DNA of 64,000 nucleotides from Ephydatia muelleri (GCA_013339895.1 JABACO010000019.1:6836939-6900938), one strand, 5' to 3'; shown: positions 9,710 to 20,678, counted from the first letter of the stretch. The notes: a model not told the origin generated them from the sequence alone. Made by a program: numbers and translations.

Positions 9710-10085
9710 TCATTTTGGCGATTTCTTTATTAACACAAGCATCGGTGTTCGTTGTAGACAGCGTAGCAATTGTCTAAGTTCATCAACTGTGACATCACCT
9801 TTGATAGGTTTATGTTGTGTTACAGCAGCATGTAGTGTGTCATAGTTCATACATTCAATTGTTTCATCTGAGAAAAGTCTTTCTTGCTTTTTAGTAAACA
9901 CTGCCGTATGTCTTGCATGGGTATCTTGCGCCCCTGTATACTAACTTCCAGCATTTCTACATTTCCATTAGCAATTGAGTATATTTAGGTAGCTTCTGTG
10001 GACTGCATGCTTCTCCAAGATGTATTTCCCCTGATTCCACCATTTTCACCCATGATTTCTTGATCTTCTGTGATGTAGTATTACC
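9710..10085 (-). pseudogene. Decayed, unrecognised coding relic
   Basis: On the minus strand an acceptor-like TTGTTCACAG near 10085 is followed by an open stretch (GNTTSQKIKKSWVKMVESGE and on) that closes at a stop near 9970. Coding-like frames then continue in the two other phases (EMLEVSIQGRKIPMQDIRQ, then KKQERLFSDETIECMNYDTL) down to 9710. The amphipathic, charge-rich composition looks protein-coding, but the frame changes at least twice. I do not recognise the family; a mobile-element protein or a dead host exon are equally possible. Confidence 0.3.
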
Positions 10086-10329
10086 CTGTGAACAAAGTTT
10101 AACTAAACAAAATTTATGTATCTAGTTATTAACAATGAGTACGTTACAAATATGTAGAATACAATTAAAAATTAAACCCTGAAGCTAGGTACAGTTAGCT
10201 AATTCCAATTTAGAAGCTGCCATTATGAAGACAGTGTGATCGACTTTGTGGCTTTGTGTCTTATCTCACTACCGAACGCATGCACCTCTTCCCAGTTCCT
10301 TCCTGTTATATAATTACGGACTAGGTGAC

Positions 10330-10775
10330 CTCTACGGGGAGCCTCTGCCTTCGGGCGATTGCCATTGCGATGGTAAGGGGTAGATTGCTGCTGCTCAGCA
10401 GACCTGCGGGAGCACCTGGTTGCTGGATGGTGGCCCCCCCCCCCCCCCCCCGCACAGATGCTGCAGGTGTGCCGGTACTTGCAGTTCAGGACATGGCCCC
10501 TTTCCTAGTTATAGCCCTTGCAGGCCTCTTGCTACGAGTAGGCTCGAGCCGGCGGGATCTCGATGGGAGGGGGAAGCCCAGCCACAAGGTGGTACGTCTG
10601 GGCAGGCCTTGGTGGAGTGGTGCTCGCTCATGCACTGCTTGCACCTGAGCGAGGGCTTAGCGTTCCCCAAAAAGGCTTCATTGTATATCTGCTGTCAGCC
10701 CCGGATCCAGGAATTTGTTATGGGGGGGGGCGCGGTTTTACGATAGGGGCGGCAATGTATGCGAAGCTGTTTGAA

Positions 10776-10811
<36 letters not shown>

Positions 10812-11250
10812 GCAGTCCGCTTACAGCTATATACCAAAACTGGGGGGGGGGGGGAGGGGTGCAGTCGGCAAGTTAAATGAACCAATTCGTCACTCACATG
10901 CACGCATTTTCTACTAAAACACAAGGAACATCACGACAAACGGGTCCACTCCGCACCTGCCCTGTCGTGCTCCATCCGCTTCGTTGACATTTGTCCGTAC
11001 AACTGAGTAATCGGGACTTTTAAGTATGACGCAACACGTAATCTGTAGATCTTTGTCGTCGGGAGGGGGGGAGGGGGGGGGGGGGGGCGGCAAAAGCTGC
11101 CAGGGGGCGGCATTTCATACGCGATGGGGGGGGGGGGGGGGGGGGGCGGCCGCCCCCGGGCTGTCTGCTGTTCCTCTACACCCCAGGCCAGTTGAGGCTG
11201 CGCGGGTGGCTGACGCGTGGCGTCTGTACATACGGTCGTAAGAGACCCAT
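10330..11250 (-). pseudogene. Relic of a tyrosine-recombinase-type retroelement zinc-finger region
   Basis: Minus-strand pieces show a CCHC knuckle (CKQCMSEHHSTKAC, near 10630) and, further on, CKYRHTCSIC and HPATRCSRR (near 10380-10480). This pair of cysteine/histidine motifs resembles, from memory, a protein often found next to tyrosine recombinases in sponge and cnidarian repeats (Ngaro/DIRS-like); I could not search for it. The copy is old and broken several times, and the hAT-type element at 10696-11163 has landed in it. Confidence 0.4.
10696..11163. mobile_element. Non-autonomous hAT-type element with giant G runs
   Basis: The left end CAGCCCCGGATCC and right end CCCGGGCTG are imperfect inverted termini starting with CAG, as in hAT elements. 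The 8-bp direct repeat TCTGCTGT flanks it exactly (10688-10695 and 11164-11171), the hAT target-duplication length. The 468-bp interior has no coding frame and holds G tracts of 34 bases (10777-10810), 13 bases (10842-10854), and others near 11071-11087 and 11126-11146. Confidence 0.82.
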
Positions 11251-11335
11251 AACTGGCCTTTGAGCTTTCGCGCGCAGAAGACTACGCGGCGTAAGTACAT
11301 GAAGAAGTTGGGGCCATTTGCTGGGTACTTTGAGG

Positions 11336-11348
11336 CAAGATGGCTGCC
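11336..11348 (+). promoter_or_regulatory. YY1-like motif in LINE leader
   Basis: CAAGATGGCTGCC lies about 75 bp before the ORF1 start. AAGATGGC is the core bound by YY1 and directs initiation in mammalian L1 and many TATA-less promoters. A role here is inferred from motif and position only. Confidence 0.45.
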
Positions 11349-11420
11349 ATAAGAGAGTAGCGCTCCACCCACACCGAGAAGGCCAATGCAAAAAAAGGAA
11401 CATTAGAAAAAAGTCACGTG

Positions 11421-11599
11421 ATGCCGGGAACGAAAGGCAAATCTTGCGTTGTCTGTGAAAAGAAGAGTGTAGATACGTCCTTGCCCCAGGGTCTAACTTG
11501 TACCTACTGTGGAGCGTACTTTCACTCGAGCTGTTCTGACACCTTTTCAGCTGTAAGTCCCGAGAATTTGGGCATTATTAAGGATGTGTGTACGCCTTG
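11421..11599 (+). pseudogene. LINE ORF1, N-terminal part with PHD-like finger
   Basis: The frame from ATG at 11421 encodes a cysteine pattern of PHD/RING-like type: CVVC, CTYC, FHSSC and VCTPC. This is the N-terminal zinc finger seen in some CR1/L2-type ORF1 proteins. It is cut after the codon fragment at 11599 by the inserted element. The remainder resumes at 20679 in phase, giving a 273-residue ORF1 if the insertion is removed. Confidence 0.85.
11597..11599. repeat. Target-site duplication TTG, left copy
   Basis: TTG here and at 20676-20678 bracket the inserted element; collapsing them restores CCTTGTCC and the ORF1 reading frame. Confidence 0.85.
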
Positions 11600-11677
11600 C
11601 CCAGCAAAAAATTCTTGGGCAAGTCTTGCCCAAGATACCCAAGATCTTGCATTCTTGGGCAAGAAGTGTCAAAGAAC

Positions 11678-11908
11678 TTGGCAAGATCTTACAGTTGTCA
11701 AGAAATAAATGCCGCGTCTTGGCTGCAATCGCAAGAATGCAAGAAATAATATTTTTTTCTTGGCAAGATCTTACAGTTGTCAAGAAATAAATGCCGCGTC
11801 TTGGCTTCAATGGCAAGATTGCAAGAAATAATATTTTTTCTTGGCAAGATCTTACAGTTGACAAGAAATAAATGCCGCGTCATGGCTACAATGACAAGAT
11901 TGCCAAGA
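11678..11908. repeat. Left subterminal tandem repeats, about 81 bp
   Basis: Three consecutive copies of a unit containing TTGGCAAGATCTTACAGTTG and AAGAAATAAATGCCGCGTC. The GGCAAGATCTT word repeats the terminal sequence. Confidence 0.85.
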
Positions 11909-12188
11909 ACTAATACTGCTTCTTAAAGATGTCAACTAAGTTTTCATTACGCTAGTAAGGCCTACGTACATTAATATATCACCTGCAGCTGATTGTGAGG
12001 AGTCTGCTAAACCTTACCTTAGGATAGTACGTGATGGTAAATGAATAGTAGGGTCCCTAGGAGTTGCGTATTCTCTATACCGAGTTCGTTTGCCTTGCTG
12101 AGCGCCAAAATTATATTTTAATATTCTAATTTTCTAATTTCCAATATTTCCACGTGTTCAACTTGTATTCTACAGCTAGCTGAGAATA

Positions 12189-12290
12189 ATGTCTCGCCCT
12201 CGCTCTGTTAGATCCACAAAAGCTCCTCTGGAAATCACAAAAGACAACAGCGGAAGAGAAGCGCAGCCCCGCACGCTCCTTTTAAACCAC
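12189..12290 (+). CDS. Candidate first exon of the 9-kb element's gene
   Basis: ATG at 12189 opens a 34-codon frame (MSRPRSVRSTKAPLEITKDN and on) ending at a good donor, CAC|GTAAGTG. It is basic at the N-terminus. It lies left of the long inverted-repeat structure, whereas further exon-like stretches lie right of it (19246-20160), so that structure may have invaded an intron. No family recognised. Confidence 0.35.
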
Positions 12291-12664
12291 GTAAGTGATC
12301 GCATGATCCATTGCTTGTGATCGCGCGCGCTTTTAAAATAGGGTGGCGTGTTATACTATAACGTATCGTACTTCATTTGTTTCATCGTTGGCAAGGCATT
12401 CAGTATACATGCTCACTTTCAAAAAAGAGTGCTTGTATACGTACATGACCACAAAGGACATATGAATAGATACACTAACCTCTAGATCATGTATTCATAT
12501 GCGTTGTGAAGGAGAAGAATAACGACGTACGGCATACGCTTTGTTGCAAATAAACAACCTTGTACTTTTAATTAGCGAAACCTGCTTTTAGTACTATTGA
12601 TCCGTGCTAATCAGCATGTGATTTATATTGTATGTTTACAAACGTAATTGGTGTACAATTACTA

Positions 12665-13186
12665 AGATCCATAGGTGGAGTACGGTCTGTGTGCCTTTCC
12701 GCCATGTCGATTTCTCTATTAATTAATGGCACTCTTGTTTGTCCATTTTATTGCCATTTTTTGATCTTTCCTTTAATGACATAATCACATTTTGCCAGAC
12801 ATTCGCCTCAATTTCGATGGCAGCTTGGATTGGGAAGTCCAGAATTCGAACGATTGCGTAAATGGGTTCAATTATTGGTTTTGTCAAATTTAAATATTTT
12901 GGAAAATCGAAAATTTGAAATTTTGGTATGGAACCGAAGTGAGTCCGGAATGGAGTCGGGCTTTCTAATGACTACGAAGCCACACCTATATCCCGGTTGT
13001 CCTTCTATAGCCTAGCTGCATATATACTGCGGGTTCTCGCTCCGCGAGACTATACGCGAGTGAGAAACTATATAGAGCCTGAATTATTCTTCATCTAACC
13101 TGTCGGCGGCACCCACATTTCGTATGGGCGAGCTTGGCCCATGAACTTTACCTTCCCCCGGCCTCATAAATAACTTGTAGCACACA

Positions 13187-13235
<49 letters not shown>

Positions 13236-14025
13236 GTAAGACAGTAGAGATAATCCATACTCGTTCTCTGTGTTCACGATTTATGCCTAATGTTAGTGCA
13301 CTCATGTATAGCAGAAAAGTTAGGAACTTTTTGCCGAGTATTATGACTTTCTAAACTGGATCCGGAGTTATGTTGAATACAGATTTCGGTGTTTAGGTAA
13401 AGCTTGATTTTATTACTGTTAGCGCACGACACACAGTAAACAGGCACACCCCTTCTGCTAATGTAATGATAGCGATACTATTATTTGAGAGTCGACGTCG
13501 TGAAACGGTTAGCAGACAGTATATGTGGCCTCTATGAATTTTATTCCGACGGCGAATGTATTATTAGTGAAACTTCATACGCTTAGAAAGCTAAGACAGC
13601 AAAGATAATGCATACTCGTTACCCTCATTCGATCGGACATATAGTTTATATTTCGTGTTATGACCTTCTGAACCAGAATACATATTTGTCTCGCTTGGTT
13701 TAGTTACATCATTAACGGTAGCAAAGGATATGCAAAAGGTACTATGCACCCCTTGTTATATATCTATAGTGACGTGCATAGGTGTATATAATATAACAAT
13801 AGGGGGTGAATATAAGCAGACGAGTCGCAAGATATTGCTTTGAATGTGCAGAGCGTGACATTTTCGTGGAAGCGAATGAAAGATAGAAGGGCGTGCAAGT
13901 CTTAGAACCGTTACGCATACAATCCAGAAAGCAAGAAGTCTTACAAAAAGGCCCGGCGCCTTCAATCTTTCGTAAGTTAGTAGTAACTAGCTAGAGGTCT
14001 GTGGTATAGAACAGAAGGCAATCTT
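12665..14025. repeat. Left arm of a long imperfect inverted repeat
   Basis: The segment from about 12676 (GTACGGTCTGTGTGCC) inward is the reverse complement, with roughly 10 percent differences by eye, of about 18190-19195. It contains a (CA)n tract (13181-13230) matching the (GT)n tract of the other arm. A diverged internal tandem duplication (near 13233-13450 and 13590-13745) makes this arm longer. Confidence 0.85.
13181..13230. repeat. (CA)n microsatellite
   Basis: Nearly pure CA dinucleotides within the left arm of the long inverted repeat. Confidence 0.95.
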
Positions 14026-14044
14026 TTACTTTAGGGTCCCCATT

Positions 14045-14373
14045 GAAATTCATACTAGTAATGTGTGTGTCTACTCTGGGGGTGACGATGTATACTTACC
14101 CCTGCTTACACTAAACCTAGGCTAGGACGCTAATACGAGAACTGTCAGAGGGGTAGGCGTTTATTCGGCTGAGTATGAAACGCTAAGTACTGGATGTGAT
14201 TAAGATGGTGGCCGTGAACTTTATACAGTACTTAGCGTTTCATACTCAGCCGAATGAACGCCTACCCCTCTGATAGTTCTCGTATTAGCGTCCTAGCCTA
14301 GGTTTAGTGTAAGCAGGGGTAAGTATACATCGTCACCCCCAGAGTAGACACACACATTACTAGAATGAATTCC
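14045..14373. repeat. Hairpin element with 138-bp arms
   Basis: 14055-14192 and 14226-14363 are near-perfect inverted copies around a 33-bp loop containing AAGATGGTGGCCG; homology extends about 10 bp outward on each side. It sits just inside the left arm of the larger inverted repeat, so a hairpin is nested in a hairpin. Confidence 0.9.
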
Positions 14374-15344
14374 CAGCAATAAATTTCTTACTCGGATCTT
14401 ACAAGATCTTGTAAGACAGCACTAAGATTTAGATAAGGTGTAAGAATGTATGTAAGAAAAGTACCGCTTACTTAAGATCTTGTAAGAAATGGAAAAGGTT
14501 CAATAAGATCATAATTATATATACATACAGACCTGTTGACTTAATACTATATATATCACACATAGGTATGCTCACTTTAATGATTTGAATAGGCACGTTT
14601 TCTCATGGCATAAACAGGAGGAAAGGGATATATAAGAGAATCATATAACATACAAGAAATGCGCGCTTTGCTCTATAGTCCACATGCACATATAGGCTAT
14701 ATATGCAATGATCAATGGTGTTCATATTCTTATTGGGCTGCAGAATGATGTAATCAATTGGTGAATACTTCACAGCAATATGAACGCAAATTCTAACAAT
14801 ACTACCGACAGGAATAGCAATCATTTTCTTTGTCAGAGACATCTTTACTTTGTATATAAAATTCTTAATCTGTTGATATGCACAGGGGAAATTATCATCA
14901 CAATCCAGTATGCTCTCTTGTGTTTTCTCAAGAACATCACCAATGGCATACCAATTTTAATTTATGGTGCATACAGCGAACAGATATGAATAAAAGTTCA
15001 AAATTATCTGAGTTTTCAACTTCACACACTGATGAATTTCTTTTCCTTTTTTGCAGTGCTAGACATGCATGGTTGGCCAATATACGGGCCAAGCAAGATT
15101 TTTTTTGTATTAGCTTAACAGTTTTTATGATAATTTCATGCAGACAAGCCACATGATGTTTGTGAGTGTACATTTCAGATTGCTGAGTACAACACCAAAC
15201 ATGTATGTTACCAATGGGTTGTTTCTCAGCGGTAATGGTTACAAAACAATAGGCATTCCTATCAAGAATAGCACTGGCATCAAACCAGTACCAAACGGTA
15301 ACAAGCTGGGATGGACACGAGTCATGATAGAGAGACATGAAAGA

Positions 15345-15361
15345 GAGGGAGGGAGGGGAGG

Positions 15362-15450
<89 letters not shown>

Positions 15451-15722
15451 TGTGAGTGACAGAGAGAGTGAGAGAGCGAGAGAGAGTGAGAGAGAATGAG
15501 AGAGTGAGAGTGAAAGAGTGAGAGTGAGAGAGGGAAAGAGAGTGAGAGAGGGAAAGAGAGTGAGAGAGGGAAAGAGTGAGAGAGGGGTGAGAAGGGAGTG
15601 GGAGAGAGTGAGAGAGCGAGAGAGAGAGTGAGAGTGAAAGAGTGAGAGTGAGAGAGGGAAAGAGAGTGAGAAGGGTGTGGGAGAGAGGGAAAGAGAGTGA
15701 GAGAGGGGTGAGAAGGGAGTGA
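15345..15722. repeat. GA-rich microsatellite tract
   Basis: About 100 bp of pure (GA)n (15366-15448), then roughly 270 bp of GAGAGT/GAGAGG variants. The serine- and leucine-rich open frames on the minus strand are translations of this repeat. Confidence 0.95.
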
Positions 15723-15969
15723 CATAGAATCCATTTCATCTTGTAGTTTAGAATACGAATATTATTTAAATTTTGGGTTTTGGGGTCAACTTTGCAGCCT
15801 GACAAAAATTGTTCAATGACTACAGTATACAATCACTGCAAACCCATCCATTATACATATATTTACTCCTCATTGGTACCTTTGCCGATATTAAACGATT
15901 CTTCCACGGCTCAAAATCAGTTTCACTTGCATGCCATAGCCATTAAGTTGGTTAGTTTCATTGACAGGG

Positions 15970-16205
15970 ATTTAACCCATTGTTTCCCACCATCCCTGAC
16001 CAGTGGCCAGGGATTTAATACATTGTTGCTTAGAGTATGAACCACACCCAGGTATCACACATGACCAGAGGCCAGTGATATAACCCATTGTGGACCCCCA
16101 CCCAGATATCACATGACCAGTGACTAGGGATTTACCCCATTGCTGTCCTGAGTATGAACCAGAACCCTGACCAGTGGCCATGCAGGGATTTAACCCATTG
16201 TTCAT
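15970..16205. repeat. Degenerate minisatellite
   Basis: The phrase CCAGTGGCCAGGGATTTAA followed by CCCATTG recurs four to five times with variable spacers (near 15968, 16000, 16054, 16108 and 16173). Confidence 0.7.
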
Positions 16206-16739
16206 TAGTATGCGTTATGGTACCCAGCTCTCCATAGACACCCGGTAGAATATATATTTTTATTACATATTGCGGGATATCAAGCTTTTCATGTCTGCAA
16301 AGTGTGCACAATGACCACTATTTGAAGGCTTAACTTGTACATAAAGAAGTTAGGTTATAGAACGTTAACGCGGTTGATCAGATACACTAAATACTGTACC
16401 TTTGGAGCAAACACGCGCACAGGACCGCAAATCAGTTGTTAAGATTAATTTGCACAACAACATACATATAATGCCACAAGCTATCTCATTTTCGGTTTTG
16501 AAGTGACATTAAATATGATGCAAAATGTGGAGAGTTAGGTTGGGTTTGCATCCCTTTGGTGGTAGAGCTGGGGACCTGAAGCTCAGCGTAGTCTCTCTAG
16601 ACTTGCAGGTAGACTAGCCAGTCCATCACAACAAACCAGATCTATGGTAGATTGAACTTGACCCTGATCAGAGCCAACTCCAGGGCCATTCTATCTAGAG
16701 TATGTGTTTAACTTTGTTGTGTGCATGTATTTCATGTTT

Positions 16740-17778
16740 TATTTTCAGTTAACTCCTGCACTGCTGTGGACACTTCAGATACAGCTTGGAGACAGGAAAT
16801 TCTAGGCCTTAGTAAGGGAAGGTTGGGTCCTTCGCTCACTATACCAACTTGCACCTGCAGCATATATAGCCTCTATTTGCTCAGCTGGGCAGAGACAAAT
16901 CTTCACCTCTGTTCTGCAGTTGCAGATTTTAATTCTGCTGTTCCACCTGACAAGGCACTGCAAATTCACTCCCTTCTCTCAGCGTCTCTGGTCTCCCAAA
17001 AAGAACTATCCAGCACATTGGACACTTGCATGTTCAATCTGCTGTTGGAAACCTCCTCCAATGCTGACCAAGCACGATTGCTTTCTGTTTCTGCACCACA
17101 TGCATCATCCTGGCTGTCTGTTCTACCATCACAGGGGCTGGGCCTACATCTTGATGCACCGGTCCGTGAAGTTGCCATAAAATGGTGGCTTGGTCAGGGA
17201 TCCCAGTGTGCACTTTGCCCTGGCAATGCCTTGATCCTCTGGGACATCATGCCACCACTTGTAAGCGTGGCGGGGATGTGGTGGTACGACACAACACCCT
17301 TCGTGATGTTCTGGCTGAAACATGCCACCGGGCCCATCTTGGCATCCAAGTGGAAGCTGGCAATGACCCCACAGCCCATCATAGCCACACCCATCCTGCT
17401 GACCTTCTGTTGACTAACTGGACAACAGGCAAGACAGCTGCCTTTGATATCTCTGTAACCTCTCCGCTCAACACACATACCCTTATGGAAGCGAGAGTGT
17501 CTGCAGGATCAGCTGCCCTTGCCAGTGAAGGCAGAAAGCACAGGGCCAATGATGCAAAATGCGAAGAACTCGGCTGGTTGTGTGTTCCCCTGATAGCAGA
17601 TACTTATGGTGCATGGGGAAATGAAGCTGTTGAAGTCTTCTCACAGCTGGCTTCTCGGCTTGCCACGCTTACATGCAGGCCCAAGTCGGCTATACTTAGA
17701 GACATCTATGGCAGACTCAACCTCCATCTATTGAGGGCCAATGCCACTGCCATCCTCACCAGATGTATTTTGAATTAA
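16740..17778 (+). pseudogene. C-terminal fragment of a restriction-like-endonuclease LINE protein
   Basis: Two overlapping frames together give the region after the reverse transcriptase: a linker (RLLSVSAPHASSWLSVLPSQ), a CCHC-type motif (CALC, then GHHATTC), and an endonuclease-like stretch (HPADLL, then AAFDISVTSP) ending at a stop at 17778. This matches C-terminal regions of R2/CRE/NeSL-like elements as I remember them. The frame slips by one base near 17232, inside the CCHC motif, consistent with a single-base deletion. No reverse transcriptase domain precedes it, so the copy is 5'-truncated. AATAAA follows at 17848. Confidence 0.65.
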
Positions 17779-18189
17779 CATTAACTATAGGCTATGTTTA
17801 AGATTGTACTCATGTGTATGTATTGTAATATTGATTTTTATTGTATAAATAAATGATGAGTTAATGTGACCAGTGACACTTTTGCCCAATTTATATGAAA
17901 GAAGCCATTTATATGAAAGAAGAATAAATGTGACATCACAATACACTTTCTATGGTTCTGTGTAGTAACGTTGCTGATTTTAAGGGTTTGGATAATTATG
18001 CAAACACACTCACCCCCAAACGAGGATCACTGACAGGCATGGATTACATGATTTTATGTAATTACTATATTTCACTTTATATATACATTGTTCCACTCAT
18101 TTTAAAAATGTATGCAGCAGTGAGTGGGAACGCAACATGCCTATTAGTACATGACGTCATGCATGTTATGTATACCAATATTGTGTTAA

Positions 18190-19200
18190 GTGACCACTAG
18201 ATTCTGTTCTACACCAGACCCCTGGCTTGTTACTACTAACTTACGAAAGATTGAAGGCGCCGGGCCTTTTTGTAAGACTTCTTGCTTTCTGGATCGTTTG
18301 CGTAACGGTTCTTGTCAAAAATGCCACGCTCAAGCAATATCTAGCGACTCGTCTGCTTATACTATGCACCCTCAATTGTTTTATATTATAATAGAATACC
18401 AGTGGTGCATGATACCGTTATTGGCGTTAATGATGTAATACAACCAAGCTACACAAATATATGTATTCTGGTTCAGAAGGTCATAATACGAAATATAAAT
18501 TATATGTCCGATCGAATTATGCATTATCTTTGCTGTCGTAGCTTTCTAAGCGTATGCAGTTTCACTAATGATATATTCGCCGTCGGAATATTCATAGAGG
18601 CCTAATACGCGCGCTTGCTAAATTTAAATAGATGCCGCGGGGCGATCGGTGTCCTATTCACGACACTTAATTCAAGATCCAAGCATGTACCGCGCAATTG
18701 GAGTGTGTGTGCGTGCGTCTGTGTGCATGTGTGTTTGTGTGTACATGTGTGTGTGTGTGTGTGCGTGTGTGTGTGTGTGATGAAGAATAATTCAGGCTCT
18801 ATATAGTTTCTCACTCGCGTATAGTCTCACGGAGCGAGAACCCGCAGTATATATGCAGCTAGGCTATAGAAGGACAACCGGGATATAGGTGTGGCTTCGT
18901 AGTTATTAGAAAGCCCGACTCCATTCCGGACTCACTTCGGTTCCATACCAAAATTTCAAATTTTCGATTTTCCAAAATATTTAAATTTGACAAAACCTAT
19001 AATTGAACCCATTTCACGCAATCGTTCGAATTCTGGACTTCCCAATCCAAGCTGCCATCGAAATTGAGGCGAATGTCTGGCAAAATGTGATTATGTCATT
19101 AAAGGAAAGATCAAAAAATGGCAATAAAATGGACAAACAAGAGTGCCATTAATAGAGAAATCGACATGGCGGAAAGGCACACAGACCGAGTACCACATCT
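18190..19200. repeat. Right arm of the long imperfect inverted repeat
   Basis: Reverse complement of 12665-14025. Outer edge near GGCACACAGACCGAGTACC (19176-19194), inner edge near ACCACTAGATTCTG (18192). It contains a (GT)n tract at 18698-18780. The arms enclose about 4.2 kb. Confidence 0.85.
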
Positions 19201-19245
19201 TTGTACTGTGAGTATTTTATTATTTATTTTTTATGCACTAATACT

Positions 19246-20160
19246 TGTTTAGAAAGTTGTAAAAAATCTCTGTGTGGAGGCAAAATCTACAGATGTTTGA
19301 GGAGCTCATCAGTAACCTTTACCAGAGCATCATGCTATATACTTGCATACAGAATGTTGCCAACTTTGAAAATGGTTGTAGATATTTTGCCCTTGTATGA
19401 CCAAACTATTTCAATTCCTGGCTTCAGGTCATCTTCAGAGAGATGATCCTTATCAGTTGACAAAGATGTATAAGACATCAATCAAGTAATAAGTAAGTTT
19501 AAAAATTACAAAGTGTGACCAACTTGACAAGACAGATGGGTGAGCTCATGCACTGATGCTGTGAAATTGTTGGCAGACCATTTGCCAACAGAATCTAGCA
19601 CGCTAGAAATGGTAACTTATTTCTTTTTTATAGGTGTCTGAATCACAGTTTACAGCTATACAAAAGAACTACTATACCACCTATAGTTGCAGGTATATTT
19701 ATTTTTTTGTTGTACCTGCTTAAAACGTGTACCCTCTTTAAATAGAAAAAAACCACAAGCACGTCAGGTTGTGGTAACTGCATGGTGCTCAATGTCAGGC
19801 AAGTGGCAGCAGTCAAGATCAGCAAAATCTGAACAGTTCGTTATTAATTTTCACTGCACATTTATAAATGTGTATTTCATTTTAGGAAAGTGTAGTAAGC
19901 TTGCTGTTTTCAGCAAGCTGAGAGGGGGATAATGAATACTAAGATCTCACTCTCACCAAGACGGGTGAAGCTCATTGAAGGTAAATTGATCATACAAATA
20001 TGTAAGCAATCAAGACACATGCTTTCCACACAATACACAGATTGCATTGTGGCCAGCAGGCATATGTCAACAATTGCTCCCAAATTCGTGATAAAATGCG
20101 TGAAAAAAGTGGCAAAACCAGCAAGTGAGATCCAGCAAGTGAATGTCAGCACTGAACAAT
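19246..20160 (+). pseudogene. Exon-like stretches right of the inverted repeat, unrecognised
   Basis: Several acceptor-preceded open pieces occur: 19252-19446 (SCKKSLCGGKIYRCLRSSSV and on); 19634-19692, bounded by TTTTTTATAG and CAG|GTATAT (VSESQFTAIQKNYYTTYSCR); about 19745-19840 (KPQARQVVVTAWCSM); and pieces near 19970 (SLSPRRVKLIEG) and 20062 (AYVNNCSQIRDKMREKSGK). They could be the remaining exons of the gene begun at 12189. A BEN-like C-terminus crossed my mind but cannot be supported without a profile search. Frames do not join cleanly, so it may be dead. Confidence 0.25.
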
Positions 20161-20344
20161 CATGTAAGACAATTCTTTTTTACATTTCTCATATAATCCT
20201 GGCTTGATTTAAAATGAAATTTAAATGTAATAATCACAAATGTGTTTATTACTGGTCTGTGCATTGGAGTATAATGATTTTTGCTAGACAAACAACTTTT
20301 CTACTAACATAATAATACAAGAACTATGCATGGATAGTATGGAA

Positions 20345-20550
20345 CTAGCCAAGAATCTTGCCAAGGAACGCAGGAATCTTGCCCAGGAAAGCAAGAATCT
20401 TGCCAAGGAAGGCAGAAATCTTGCCAAGGAAGGTAGGAATCTTGCCAAGGAAGGCAGGAATCTTGCCTAGGAAGGTAGGAATCTTGACCAAGAATGCAGG
20501 AATCTTGCCCAGGAGAGCAGGAATCTTGACCAAGAACGCAGGAAGGCAAG
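20345..20550. repeat. Right subterminal tandem repeats, about 21 bp
   Basis: About ten copies of a CAGGAATCTTGCCAAGGAAG-like unit. This is the right-end counterpart of the GGCAAGAT-based repeats at 11640-11908. Open frames on both strands are translations of the repeat. Confidence 0.92.
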
Positions 20551-20678
20551 AATTTGGCGGCCATAATCTTGGATCTTGGCCAAGATCTTAGGCAAGATAC
20601 CCAAGAATCAGGGCAAGATCTTAGGCAAGATTAAAATTCTTGCCACAAGATCTTGCCCAAGAACTTTTTGCTGGGTTG

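Larger units (their letters stand above)
11600..20675. mobile_element. 9,076-bp terminal-inverted-repeat DNA element
   Basis: Terminal inverted repeats of 24 bp (11600-11623 and 20652-20675) begin CCCAGCAAAAA and differ at one position. The target duplication is 3 bp (TTG). Both ends carry arrays of short repeats built on the same AATCTTGCC/GGCAAGATT word found in the termini, as expected for transposase-binding sites. Inside are a long inverted-repeat structure, a hairpin, GA repeats, a minisatellite, a LINE fragment and some exon-like stretches. I cannot assign a superfamily: 3-bp duplications occur in several groups (for example CACTA, Zator, PIF/Harbinger), but the termini match none I know well. 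Confidence 0.85.

Noticed and set aside
10325-10880. Three overlapping plus-strand proteins of about 105 residues
   Set aside because: They are antisense to a retroelement relic and read into G runs of the hAT-type element.
14937-15832. Serine/leucine-rich proteins of 197-265 residues on the minus strand
   Set aside because: They are translations of a GA microsatellite.
20304-20591. Repeat protein with QDSCLPWQDS or GKIPAFL units
   Set aside because: Every frame on both strands is open because the 21-bp subterminal repeat is a multiple of three; it belongs to the transposon end.
11600-20675. Polinton or other virus-like DNA element
   Set aside because: Size and terminal repeats prompted the thought, but the target duplication is 3 bp rather than 6 bp and no polymerase, integrase, protease or capsid gene is visible.
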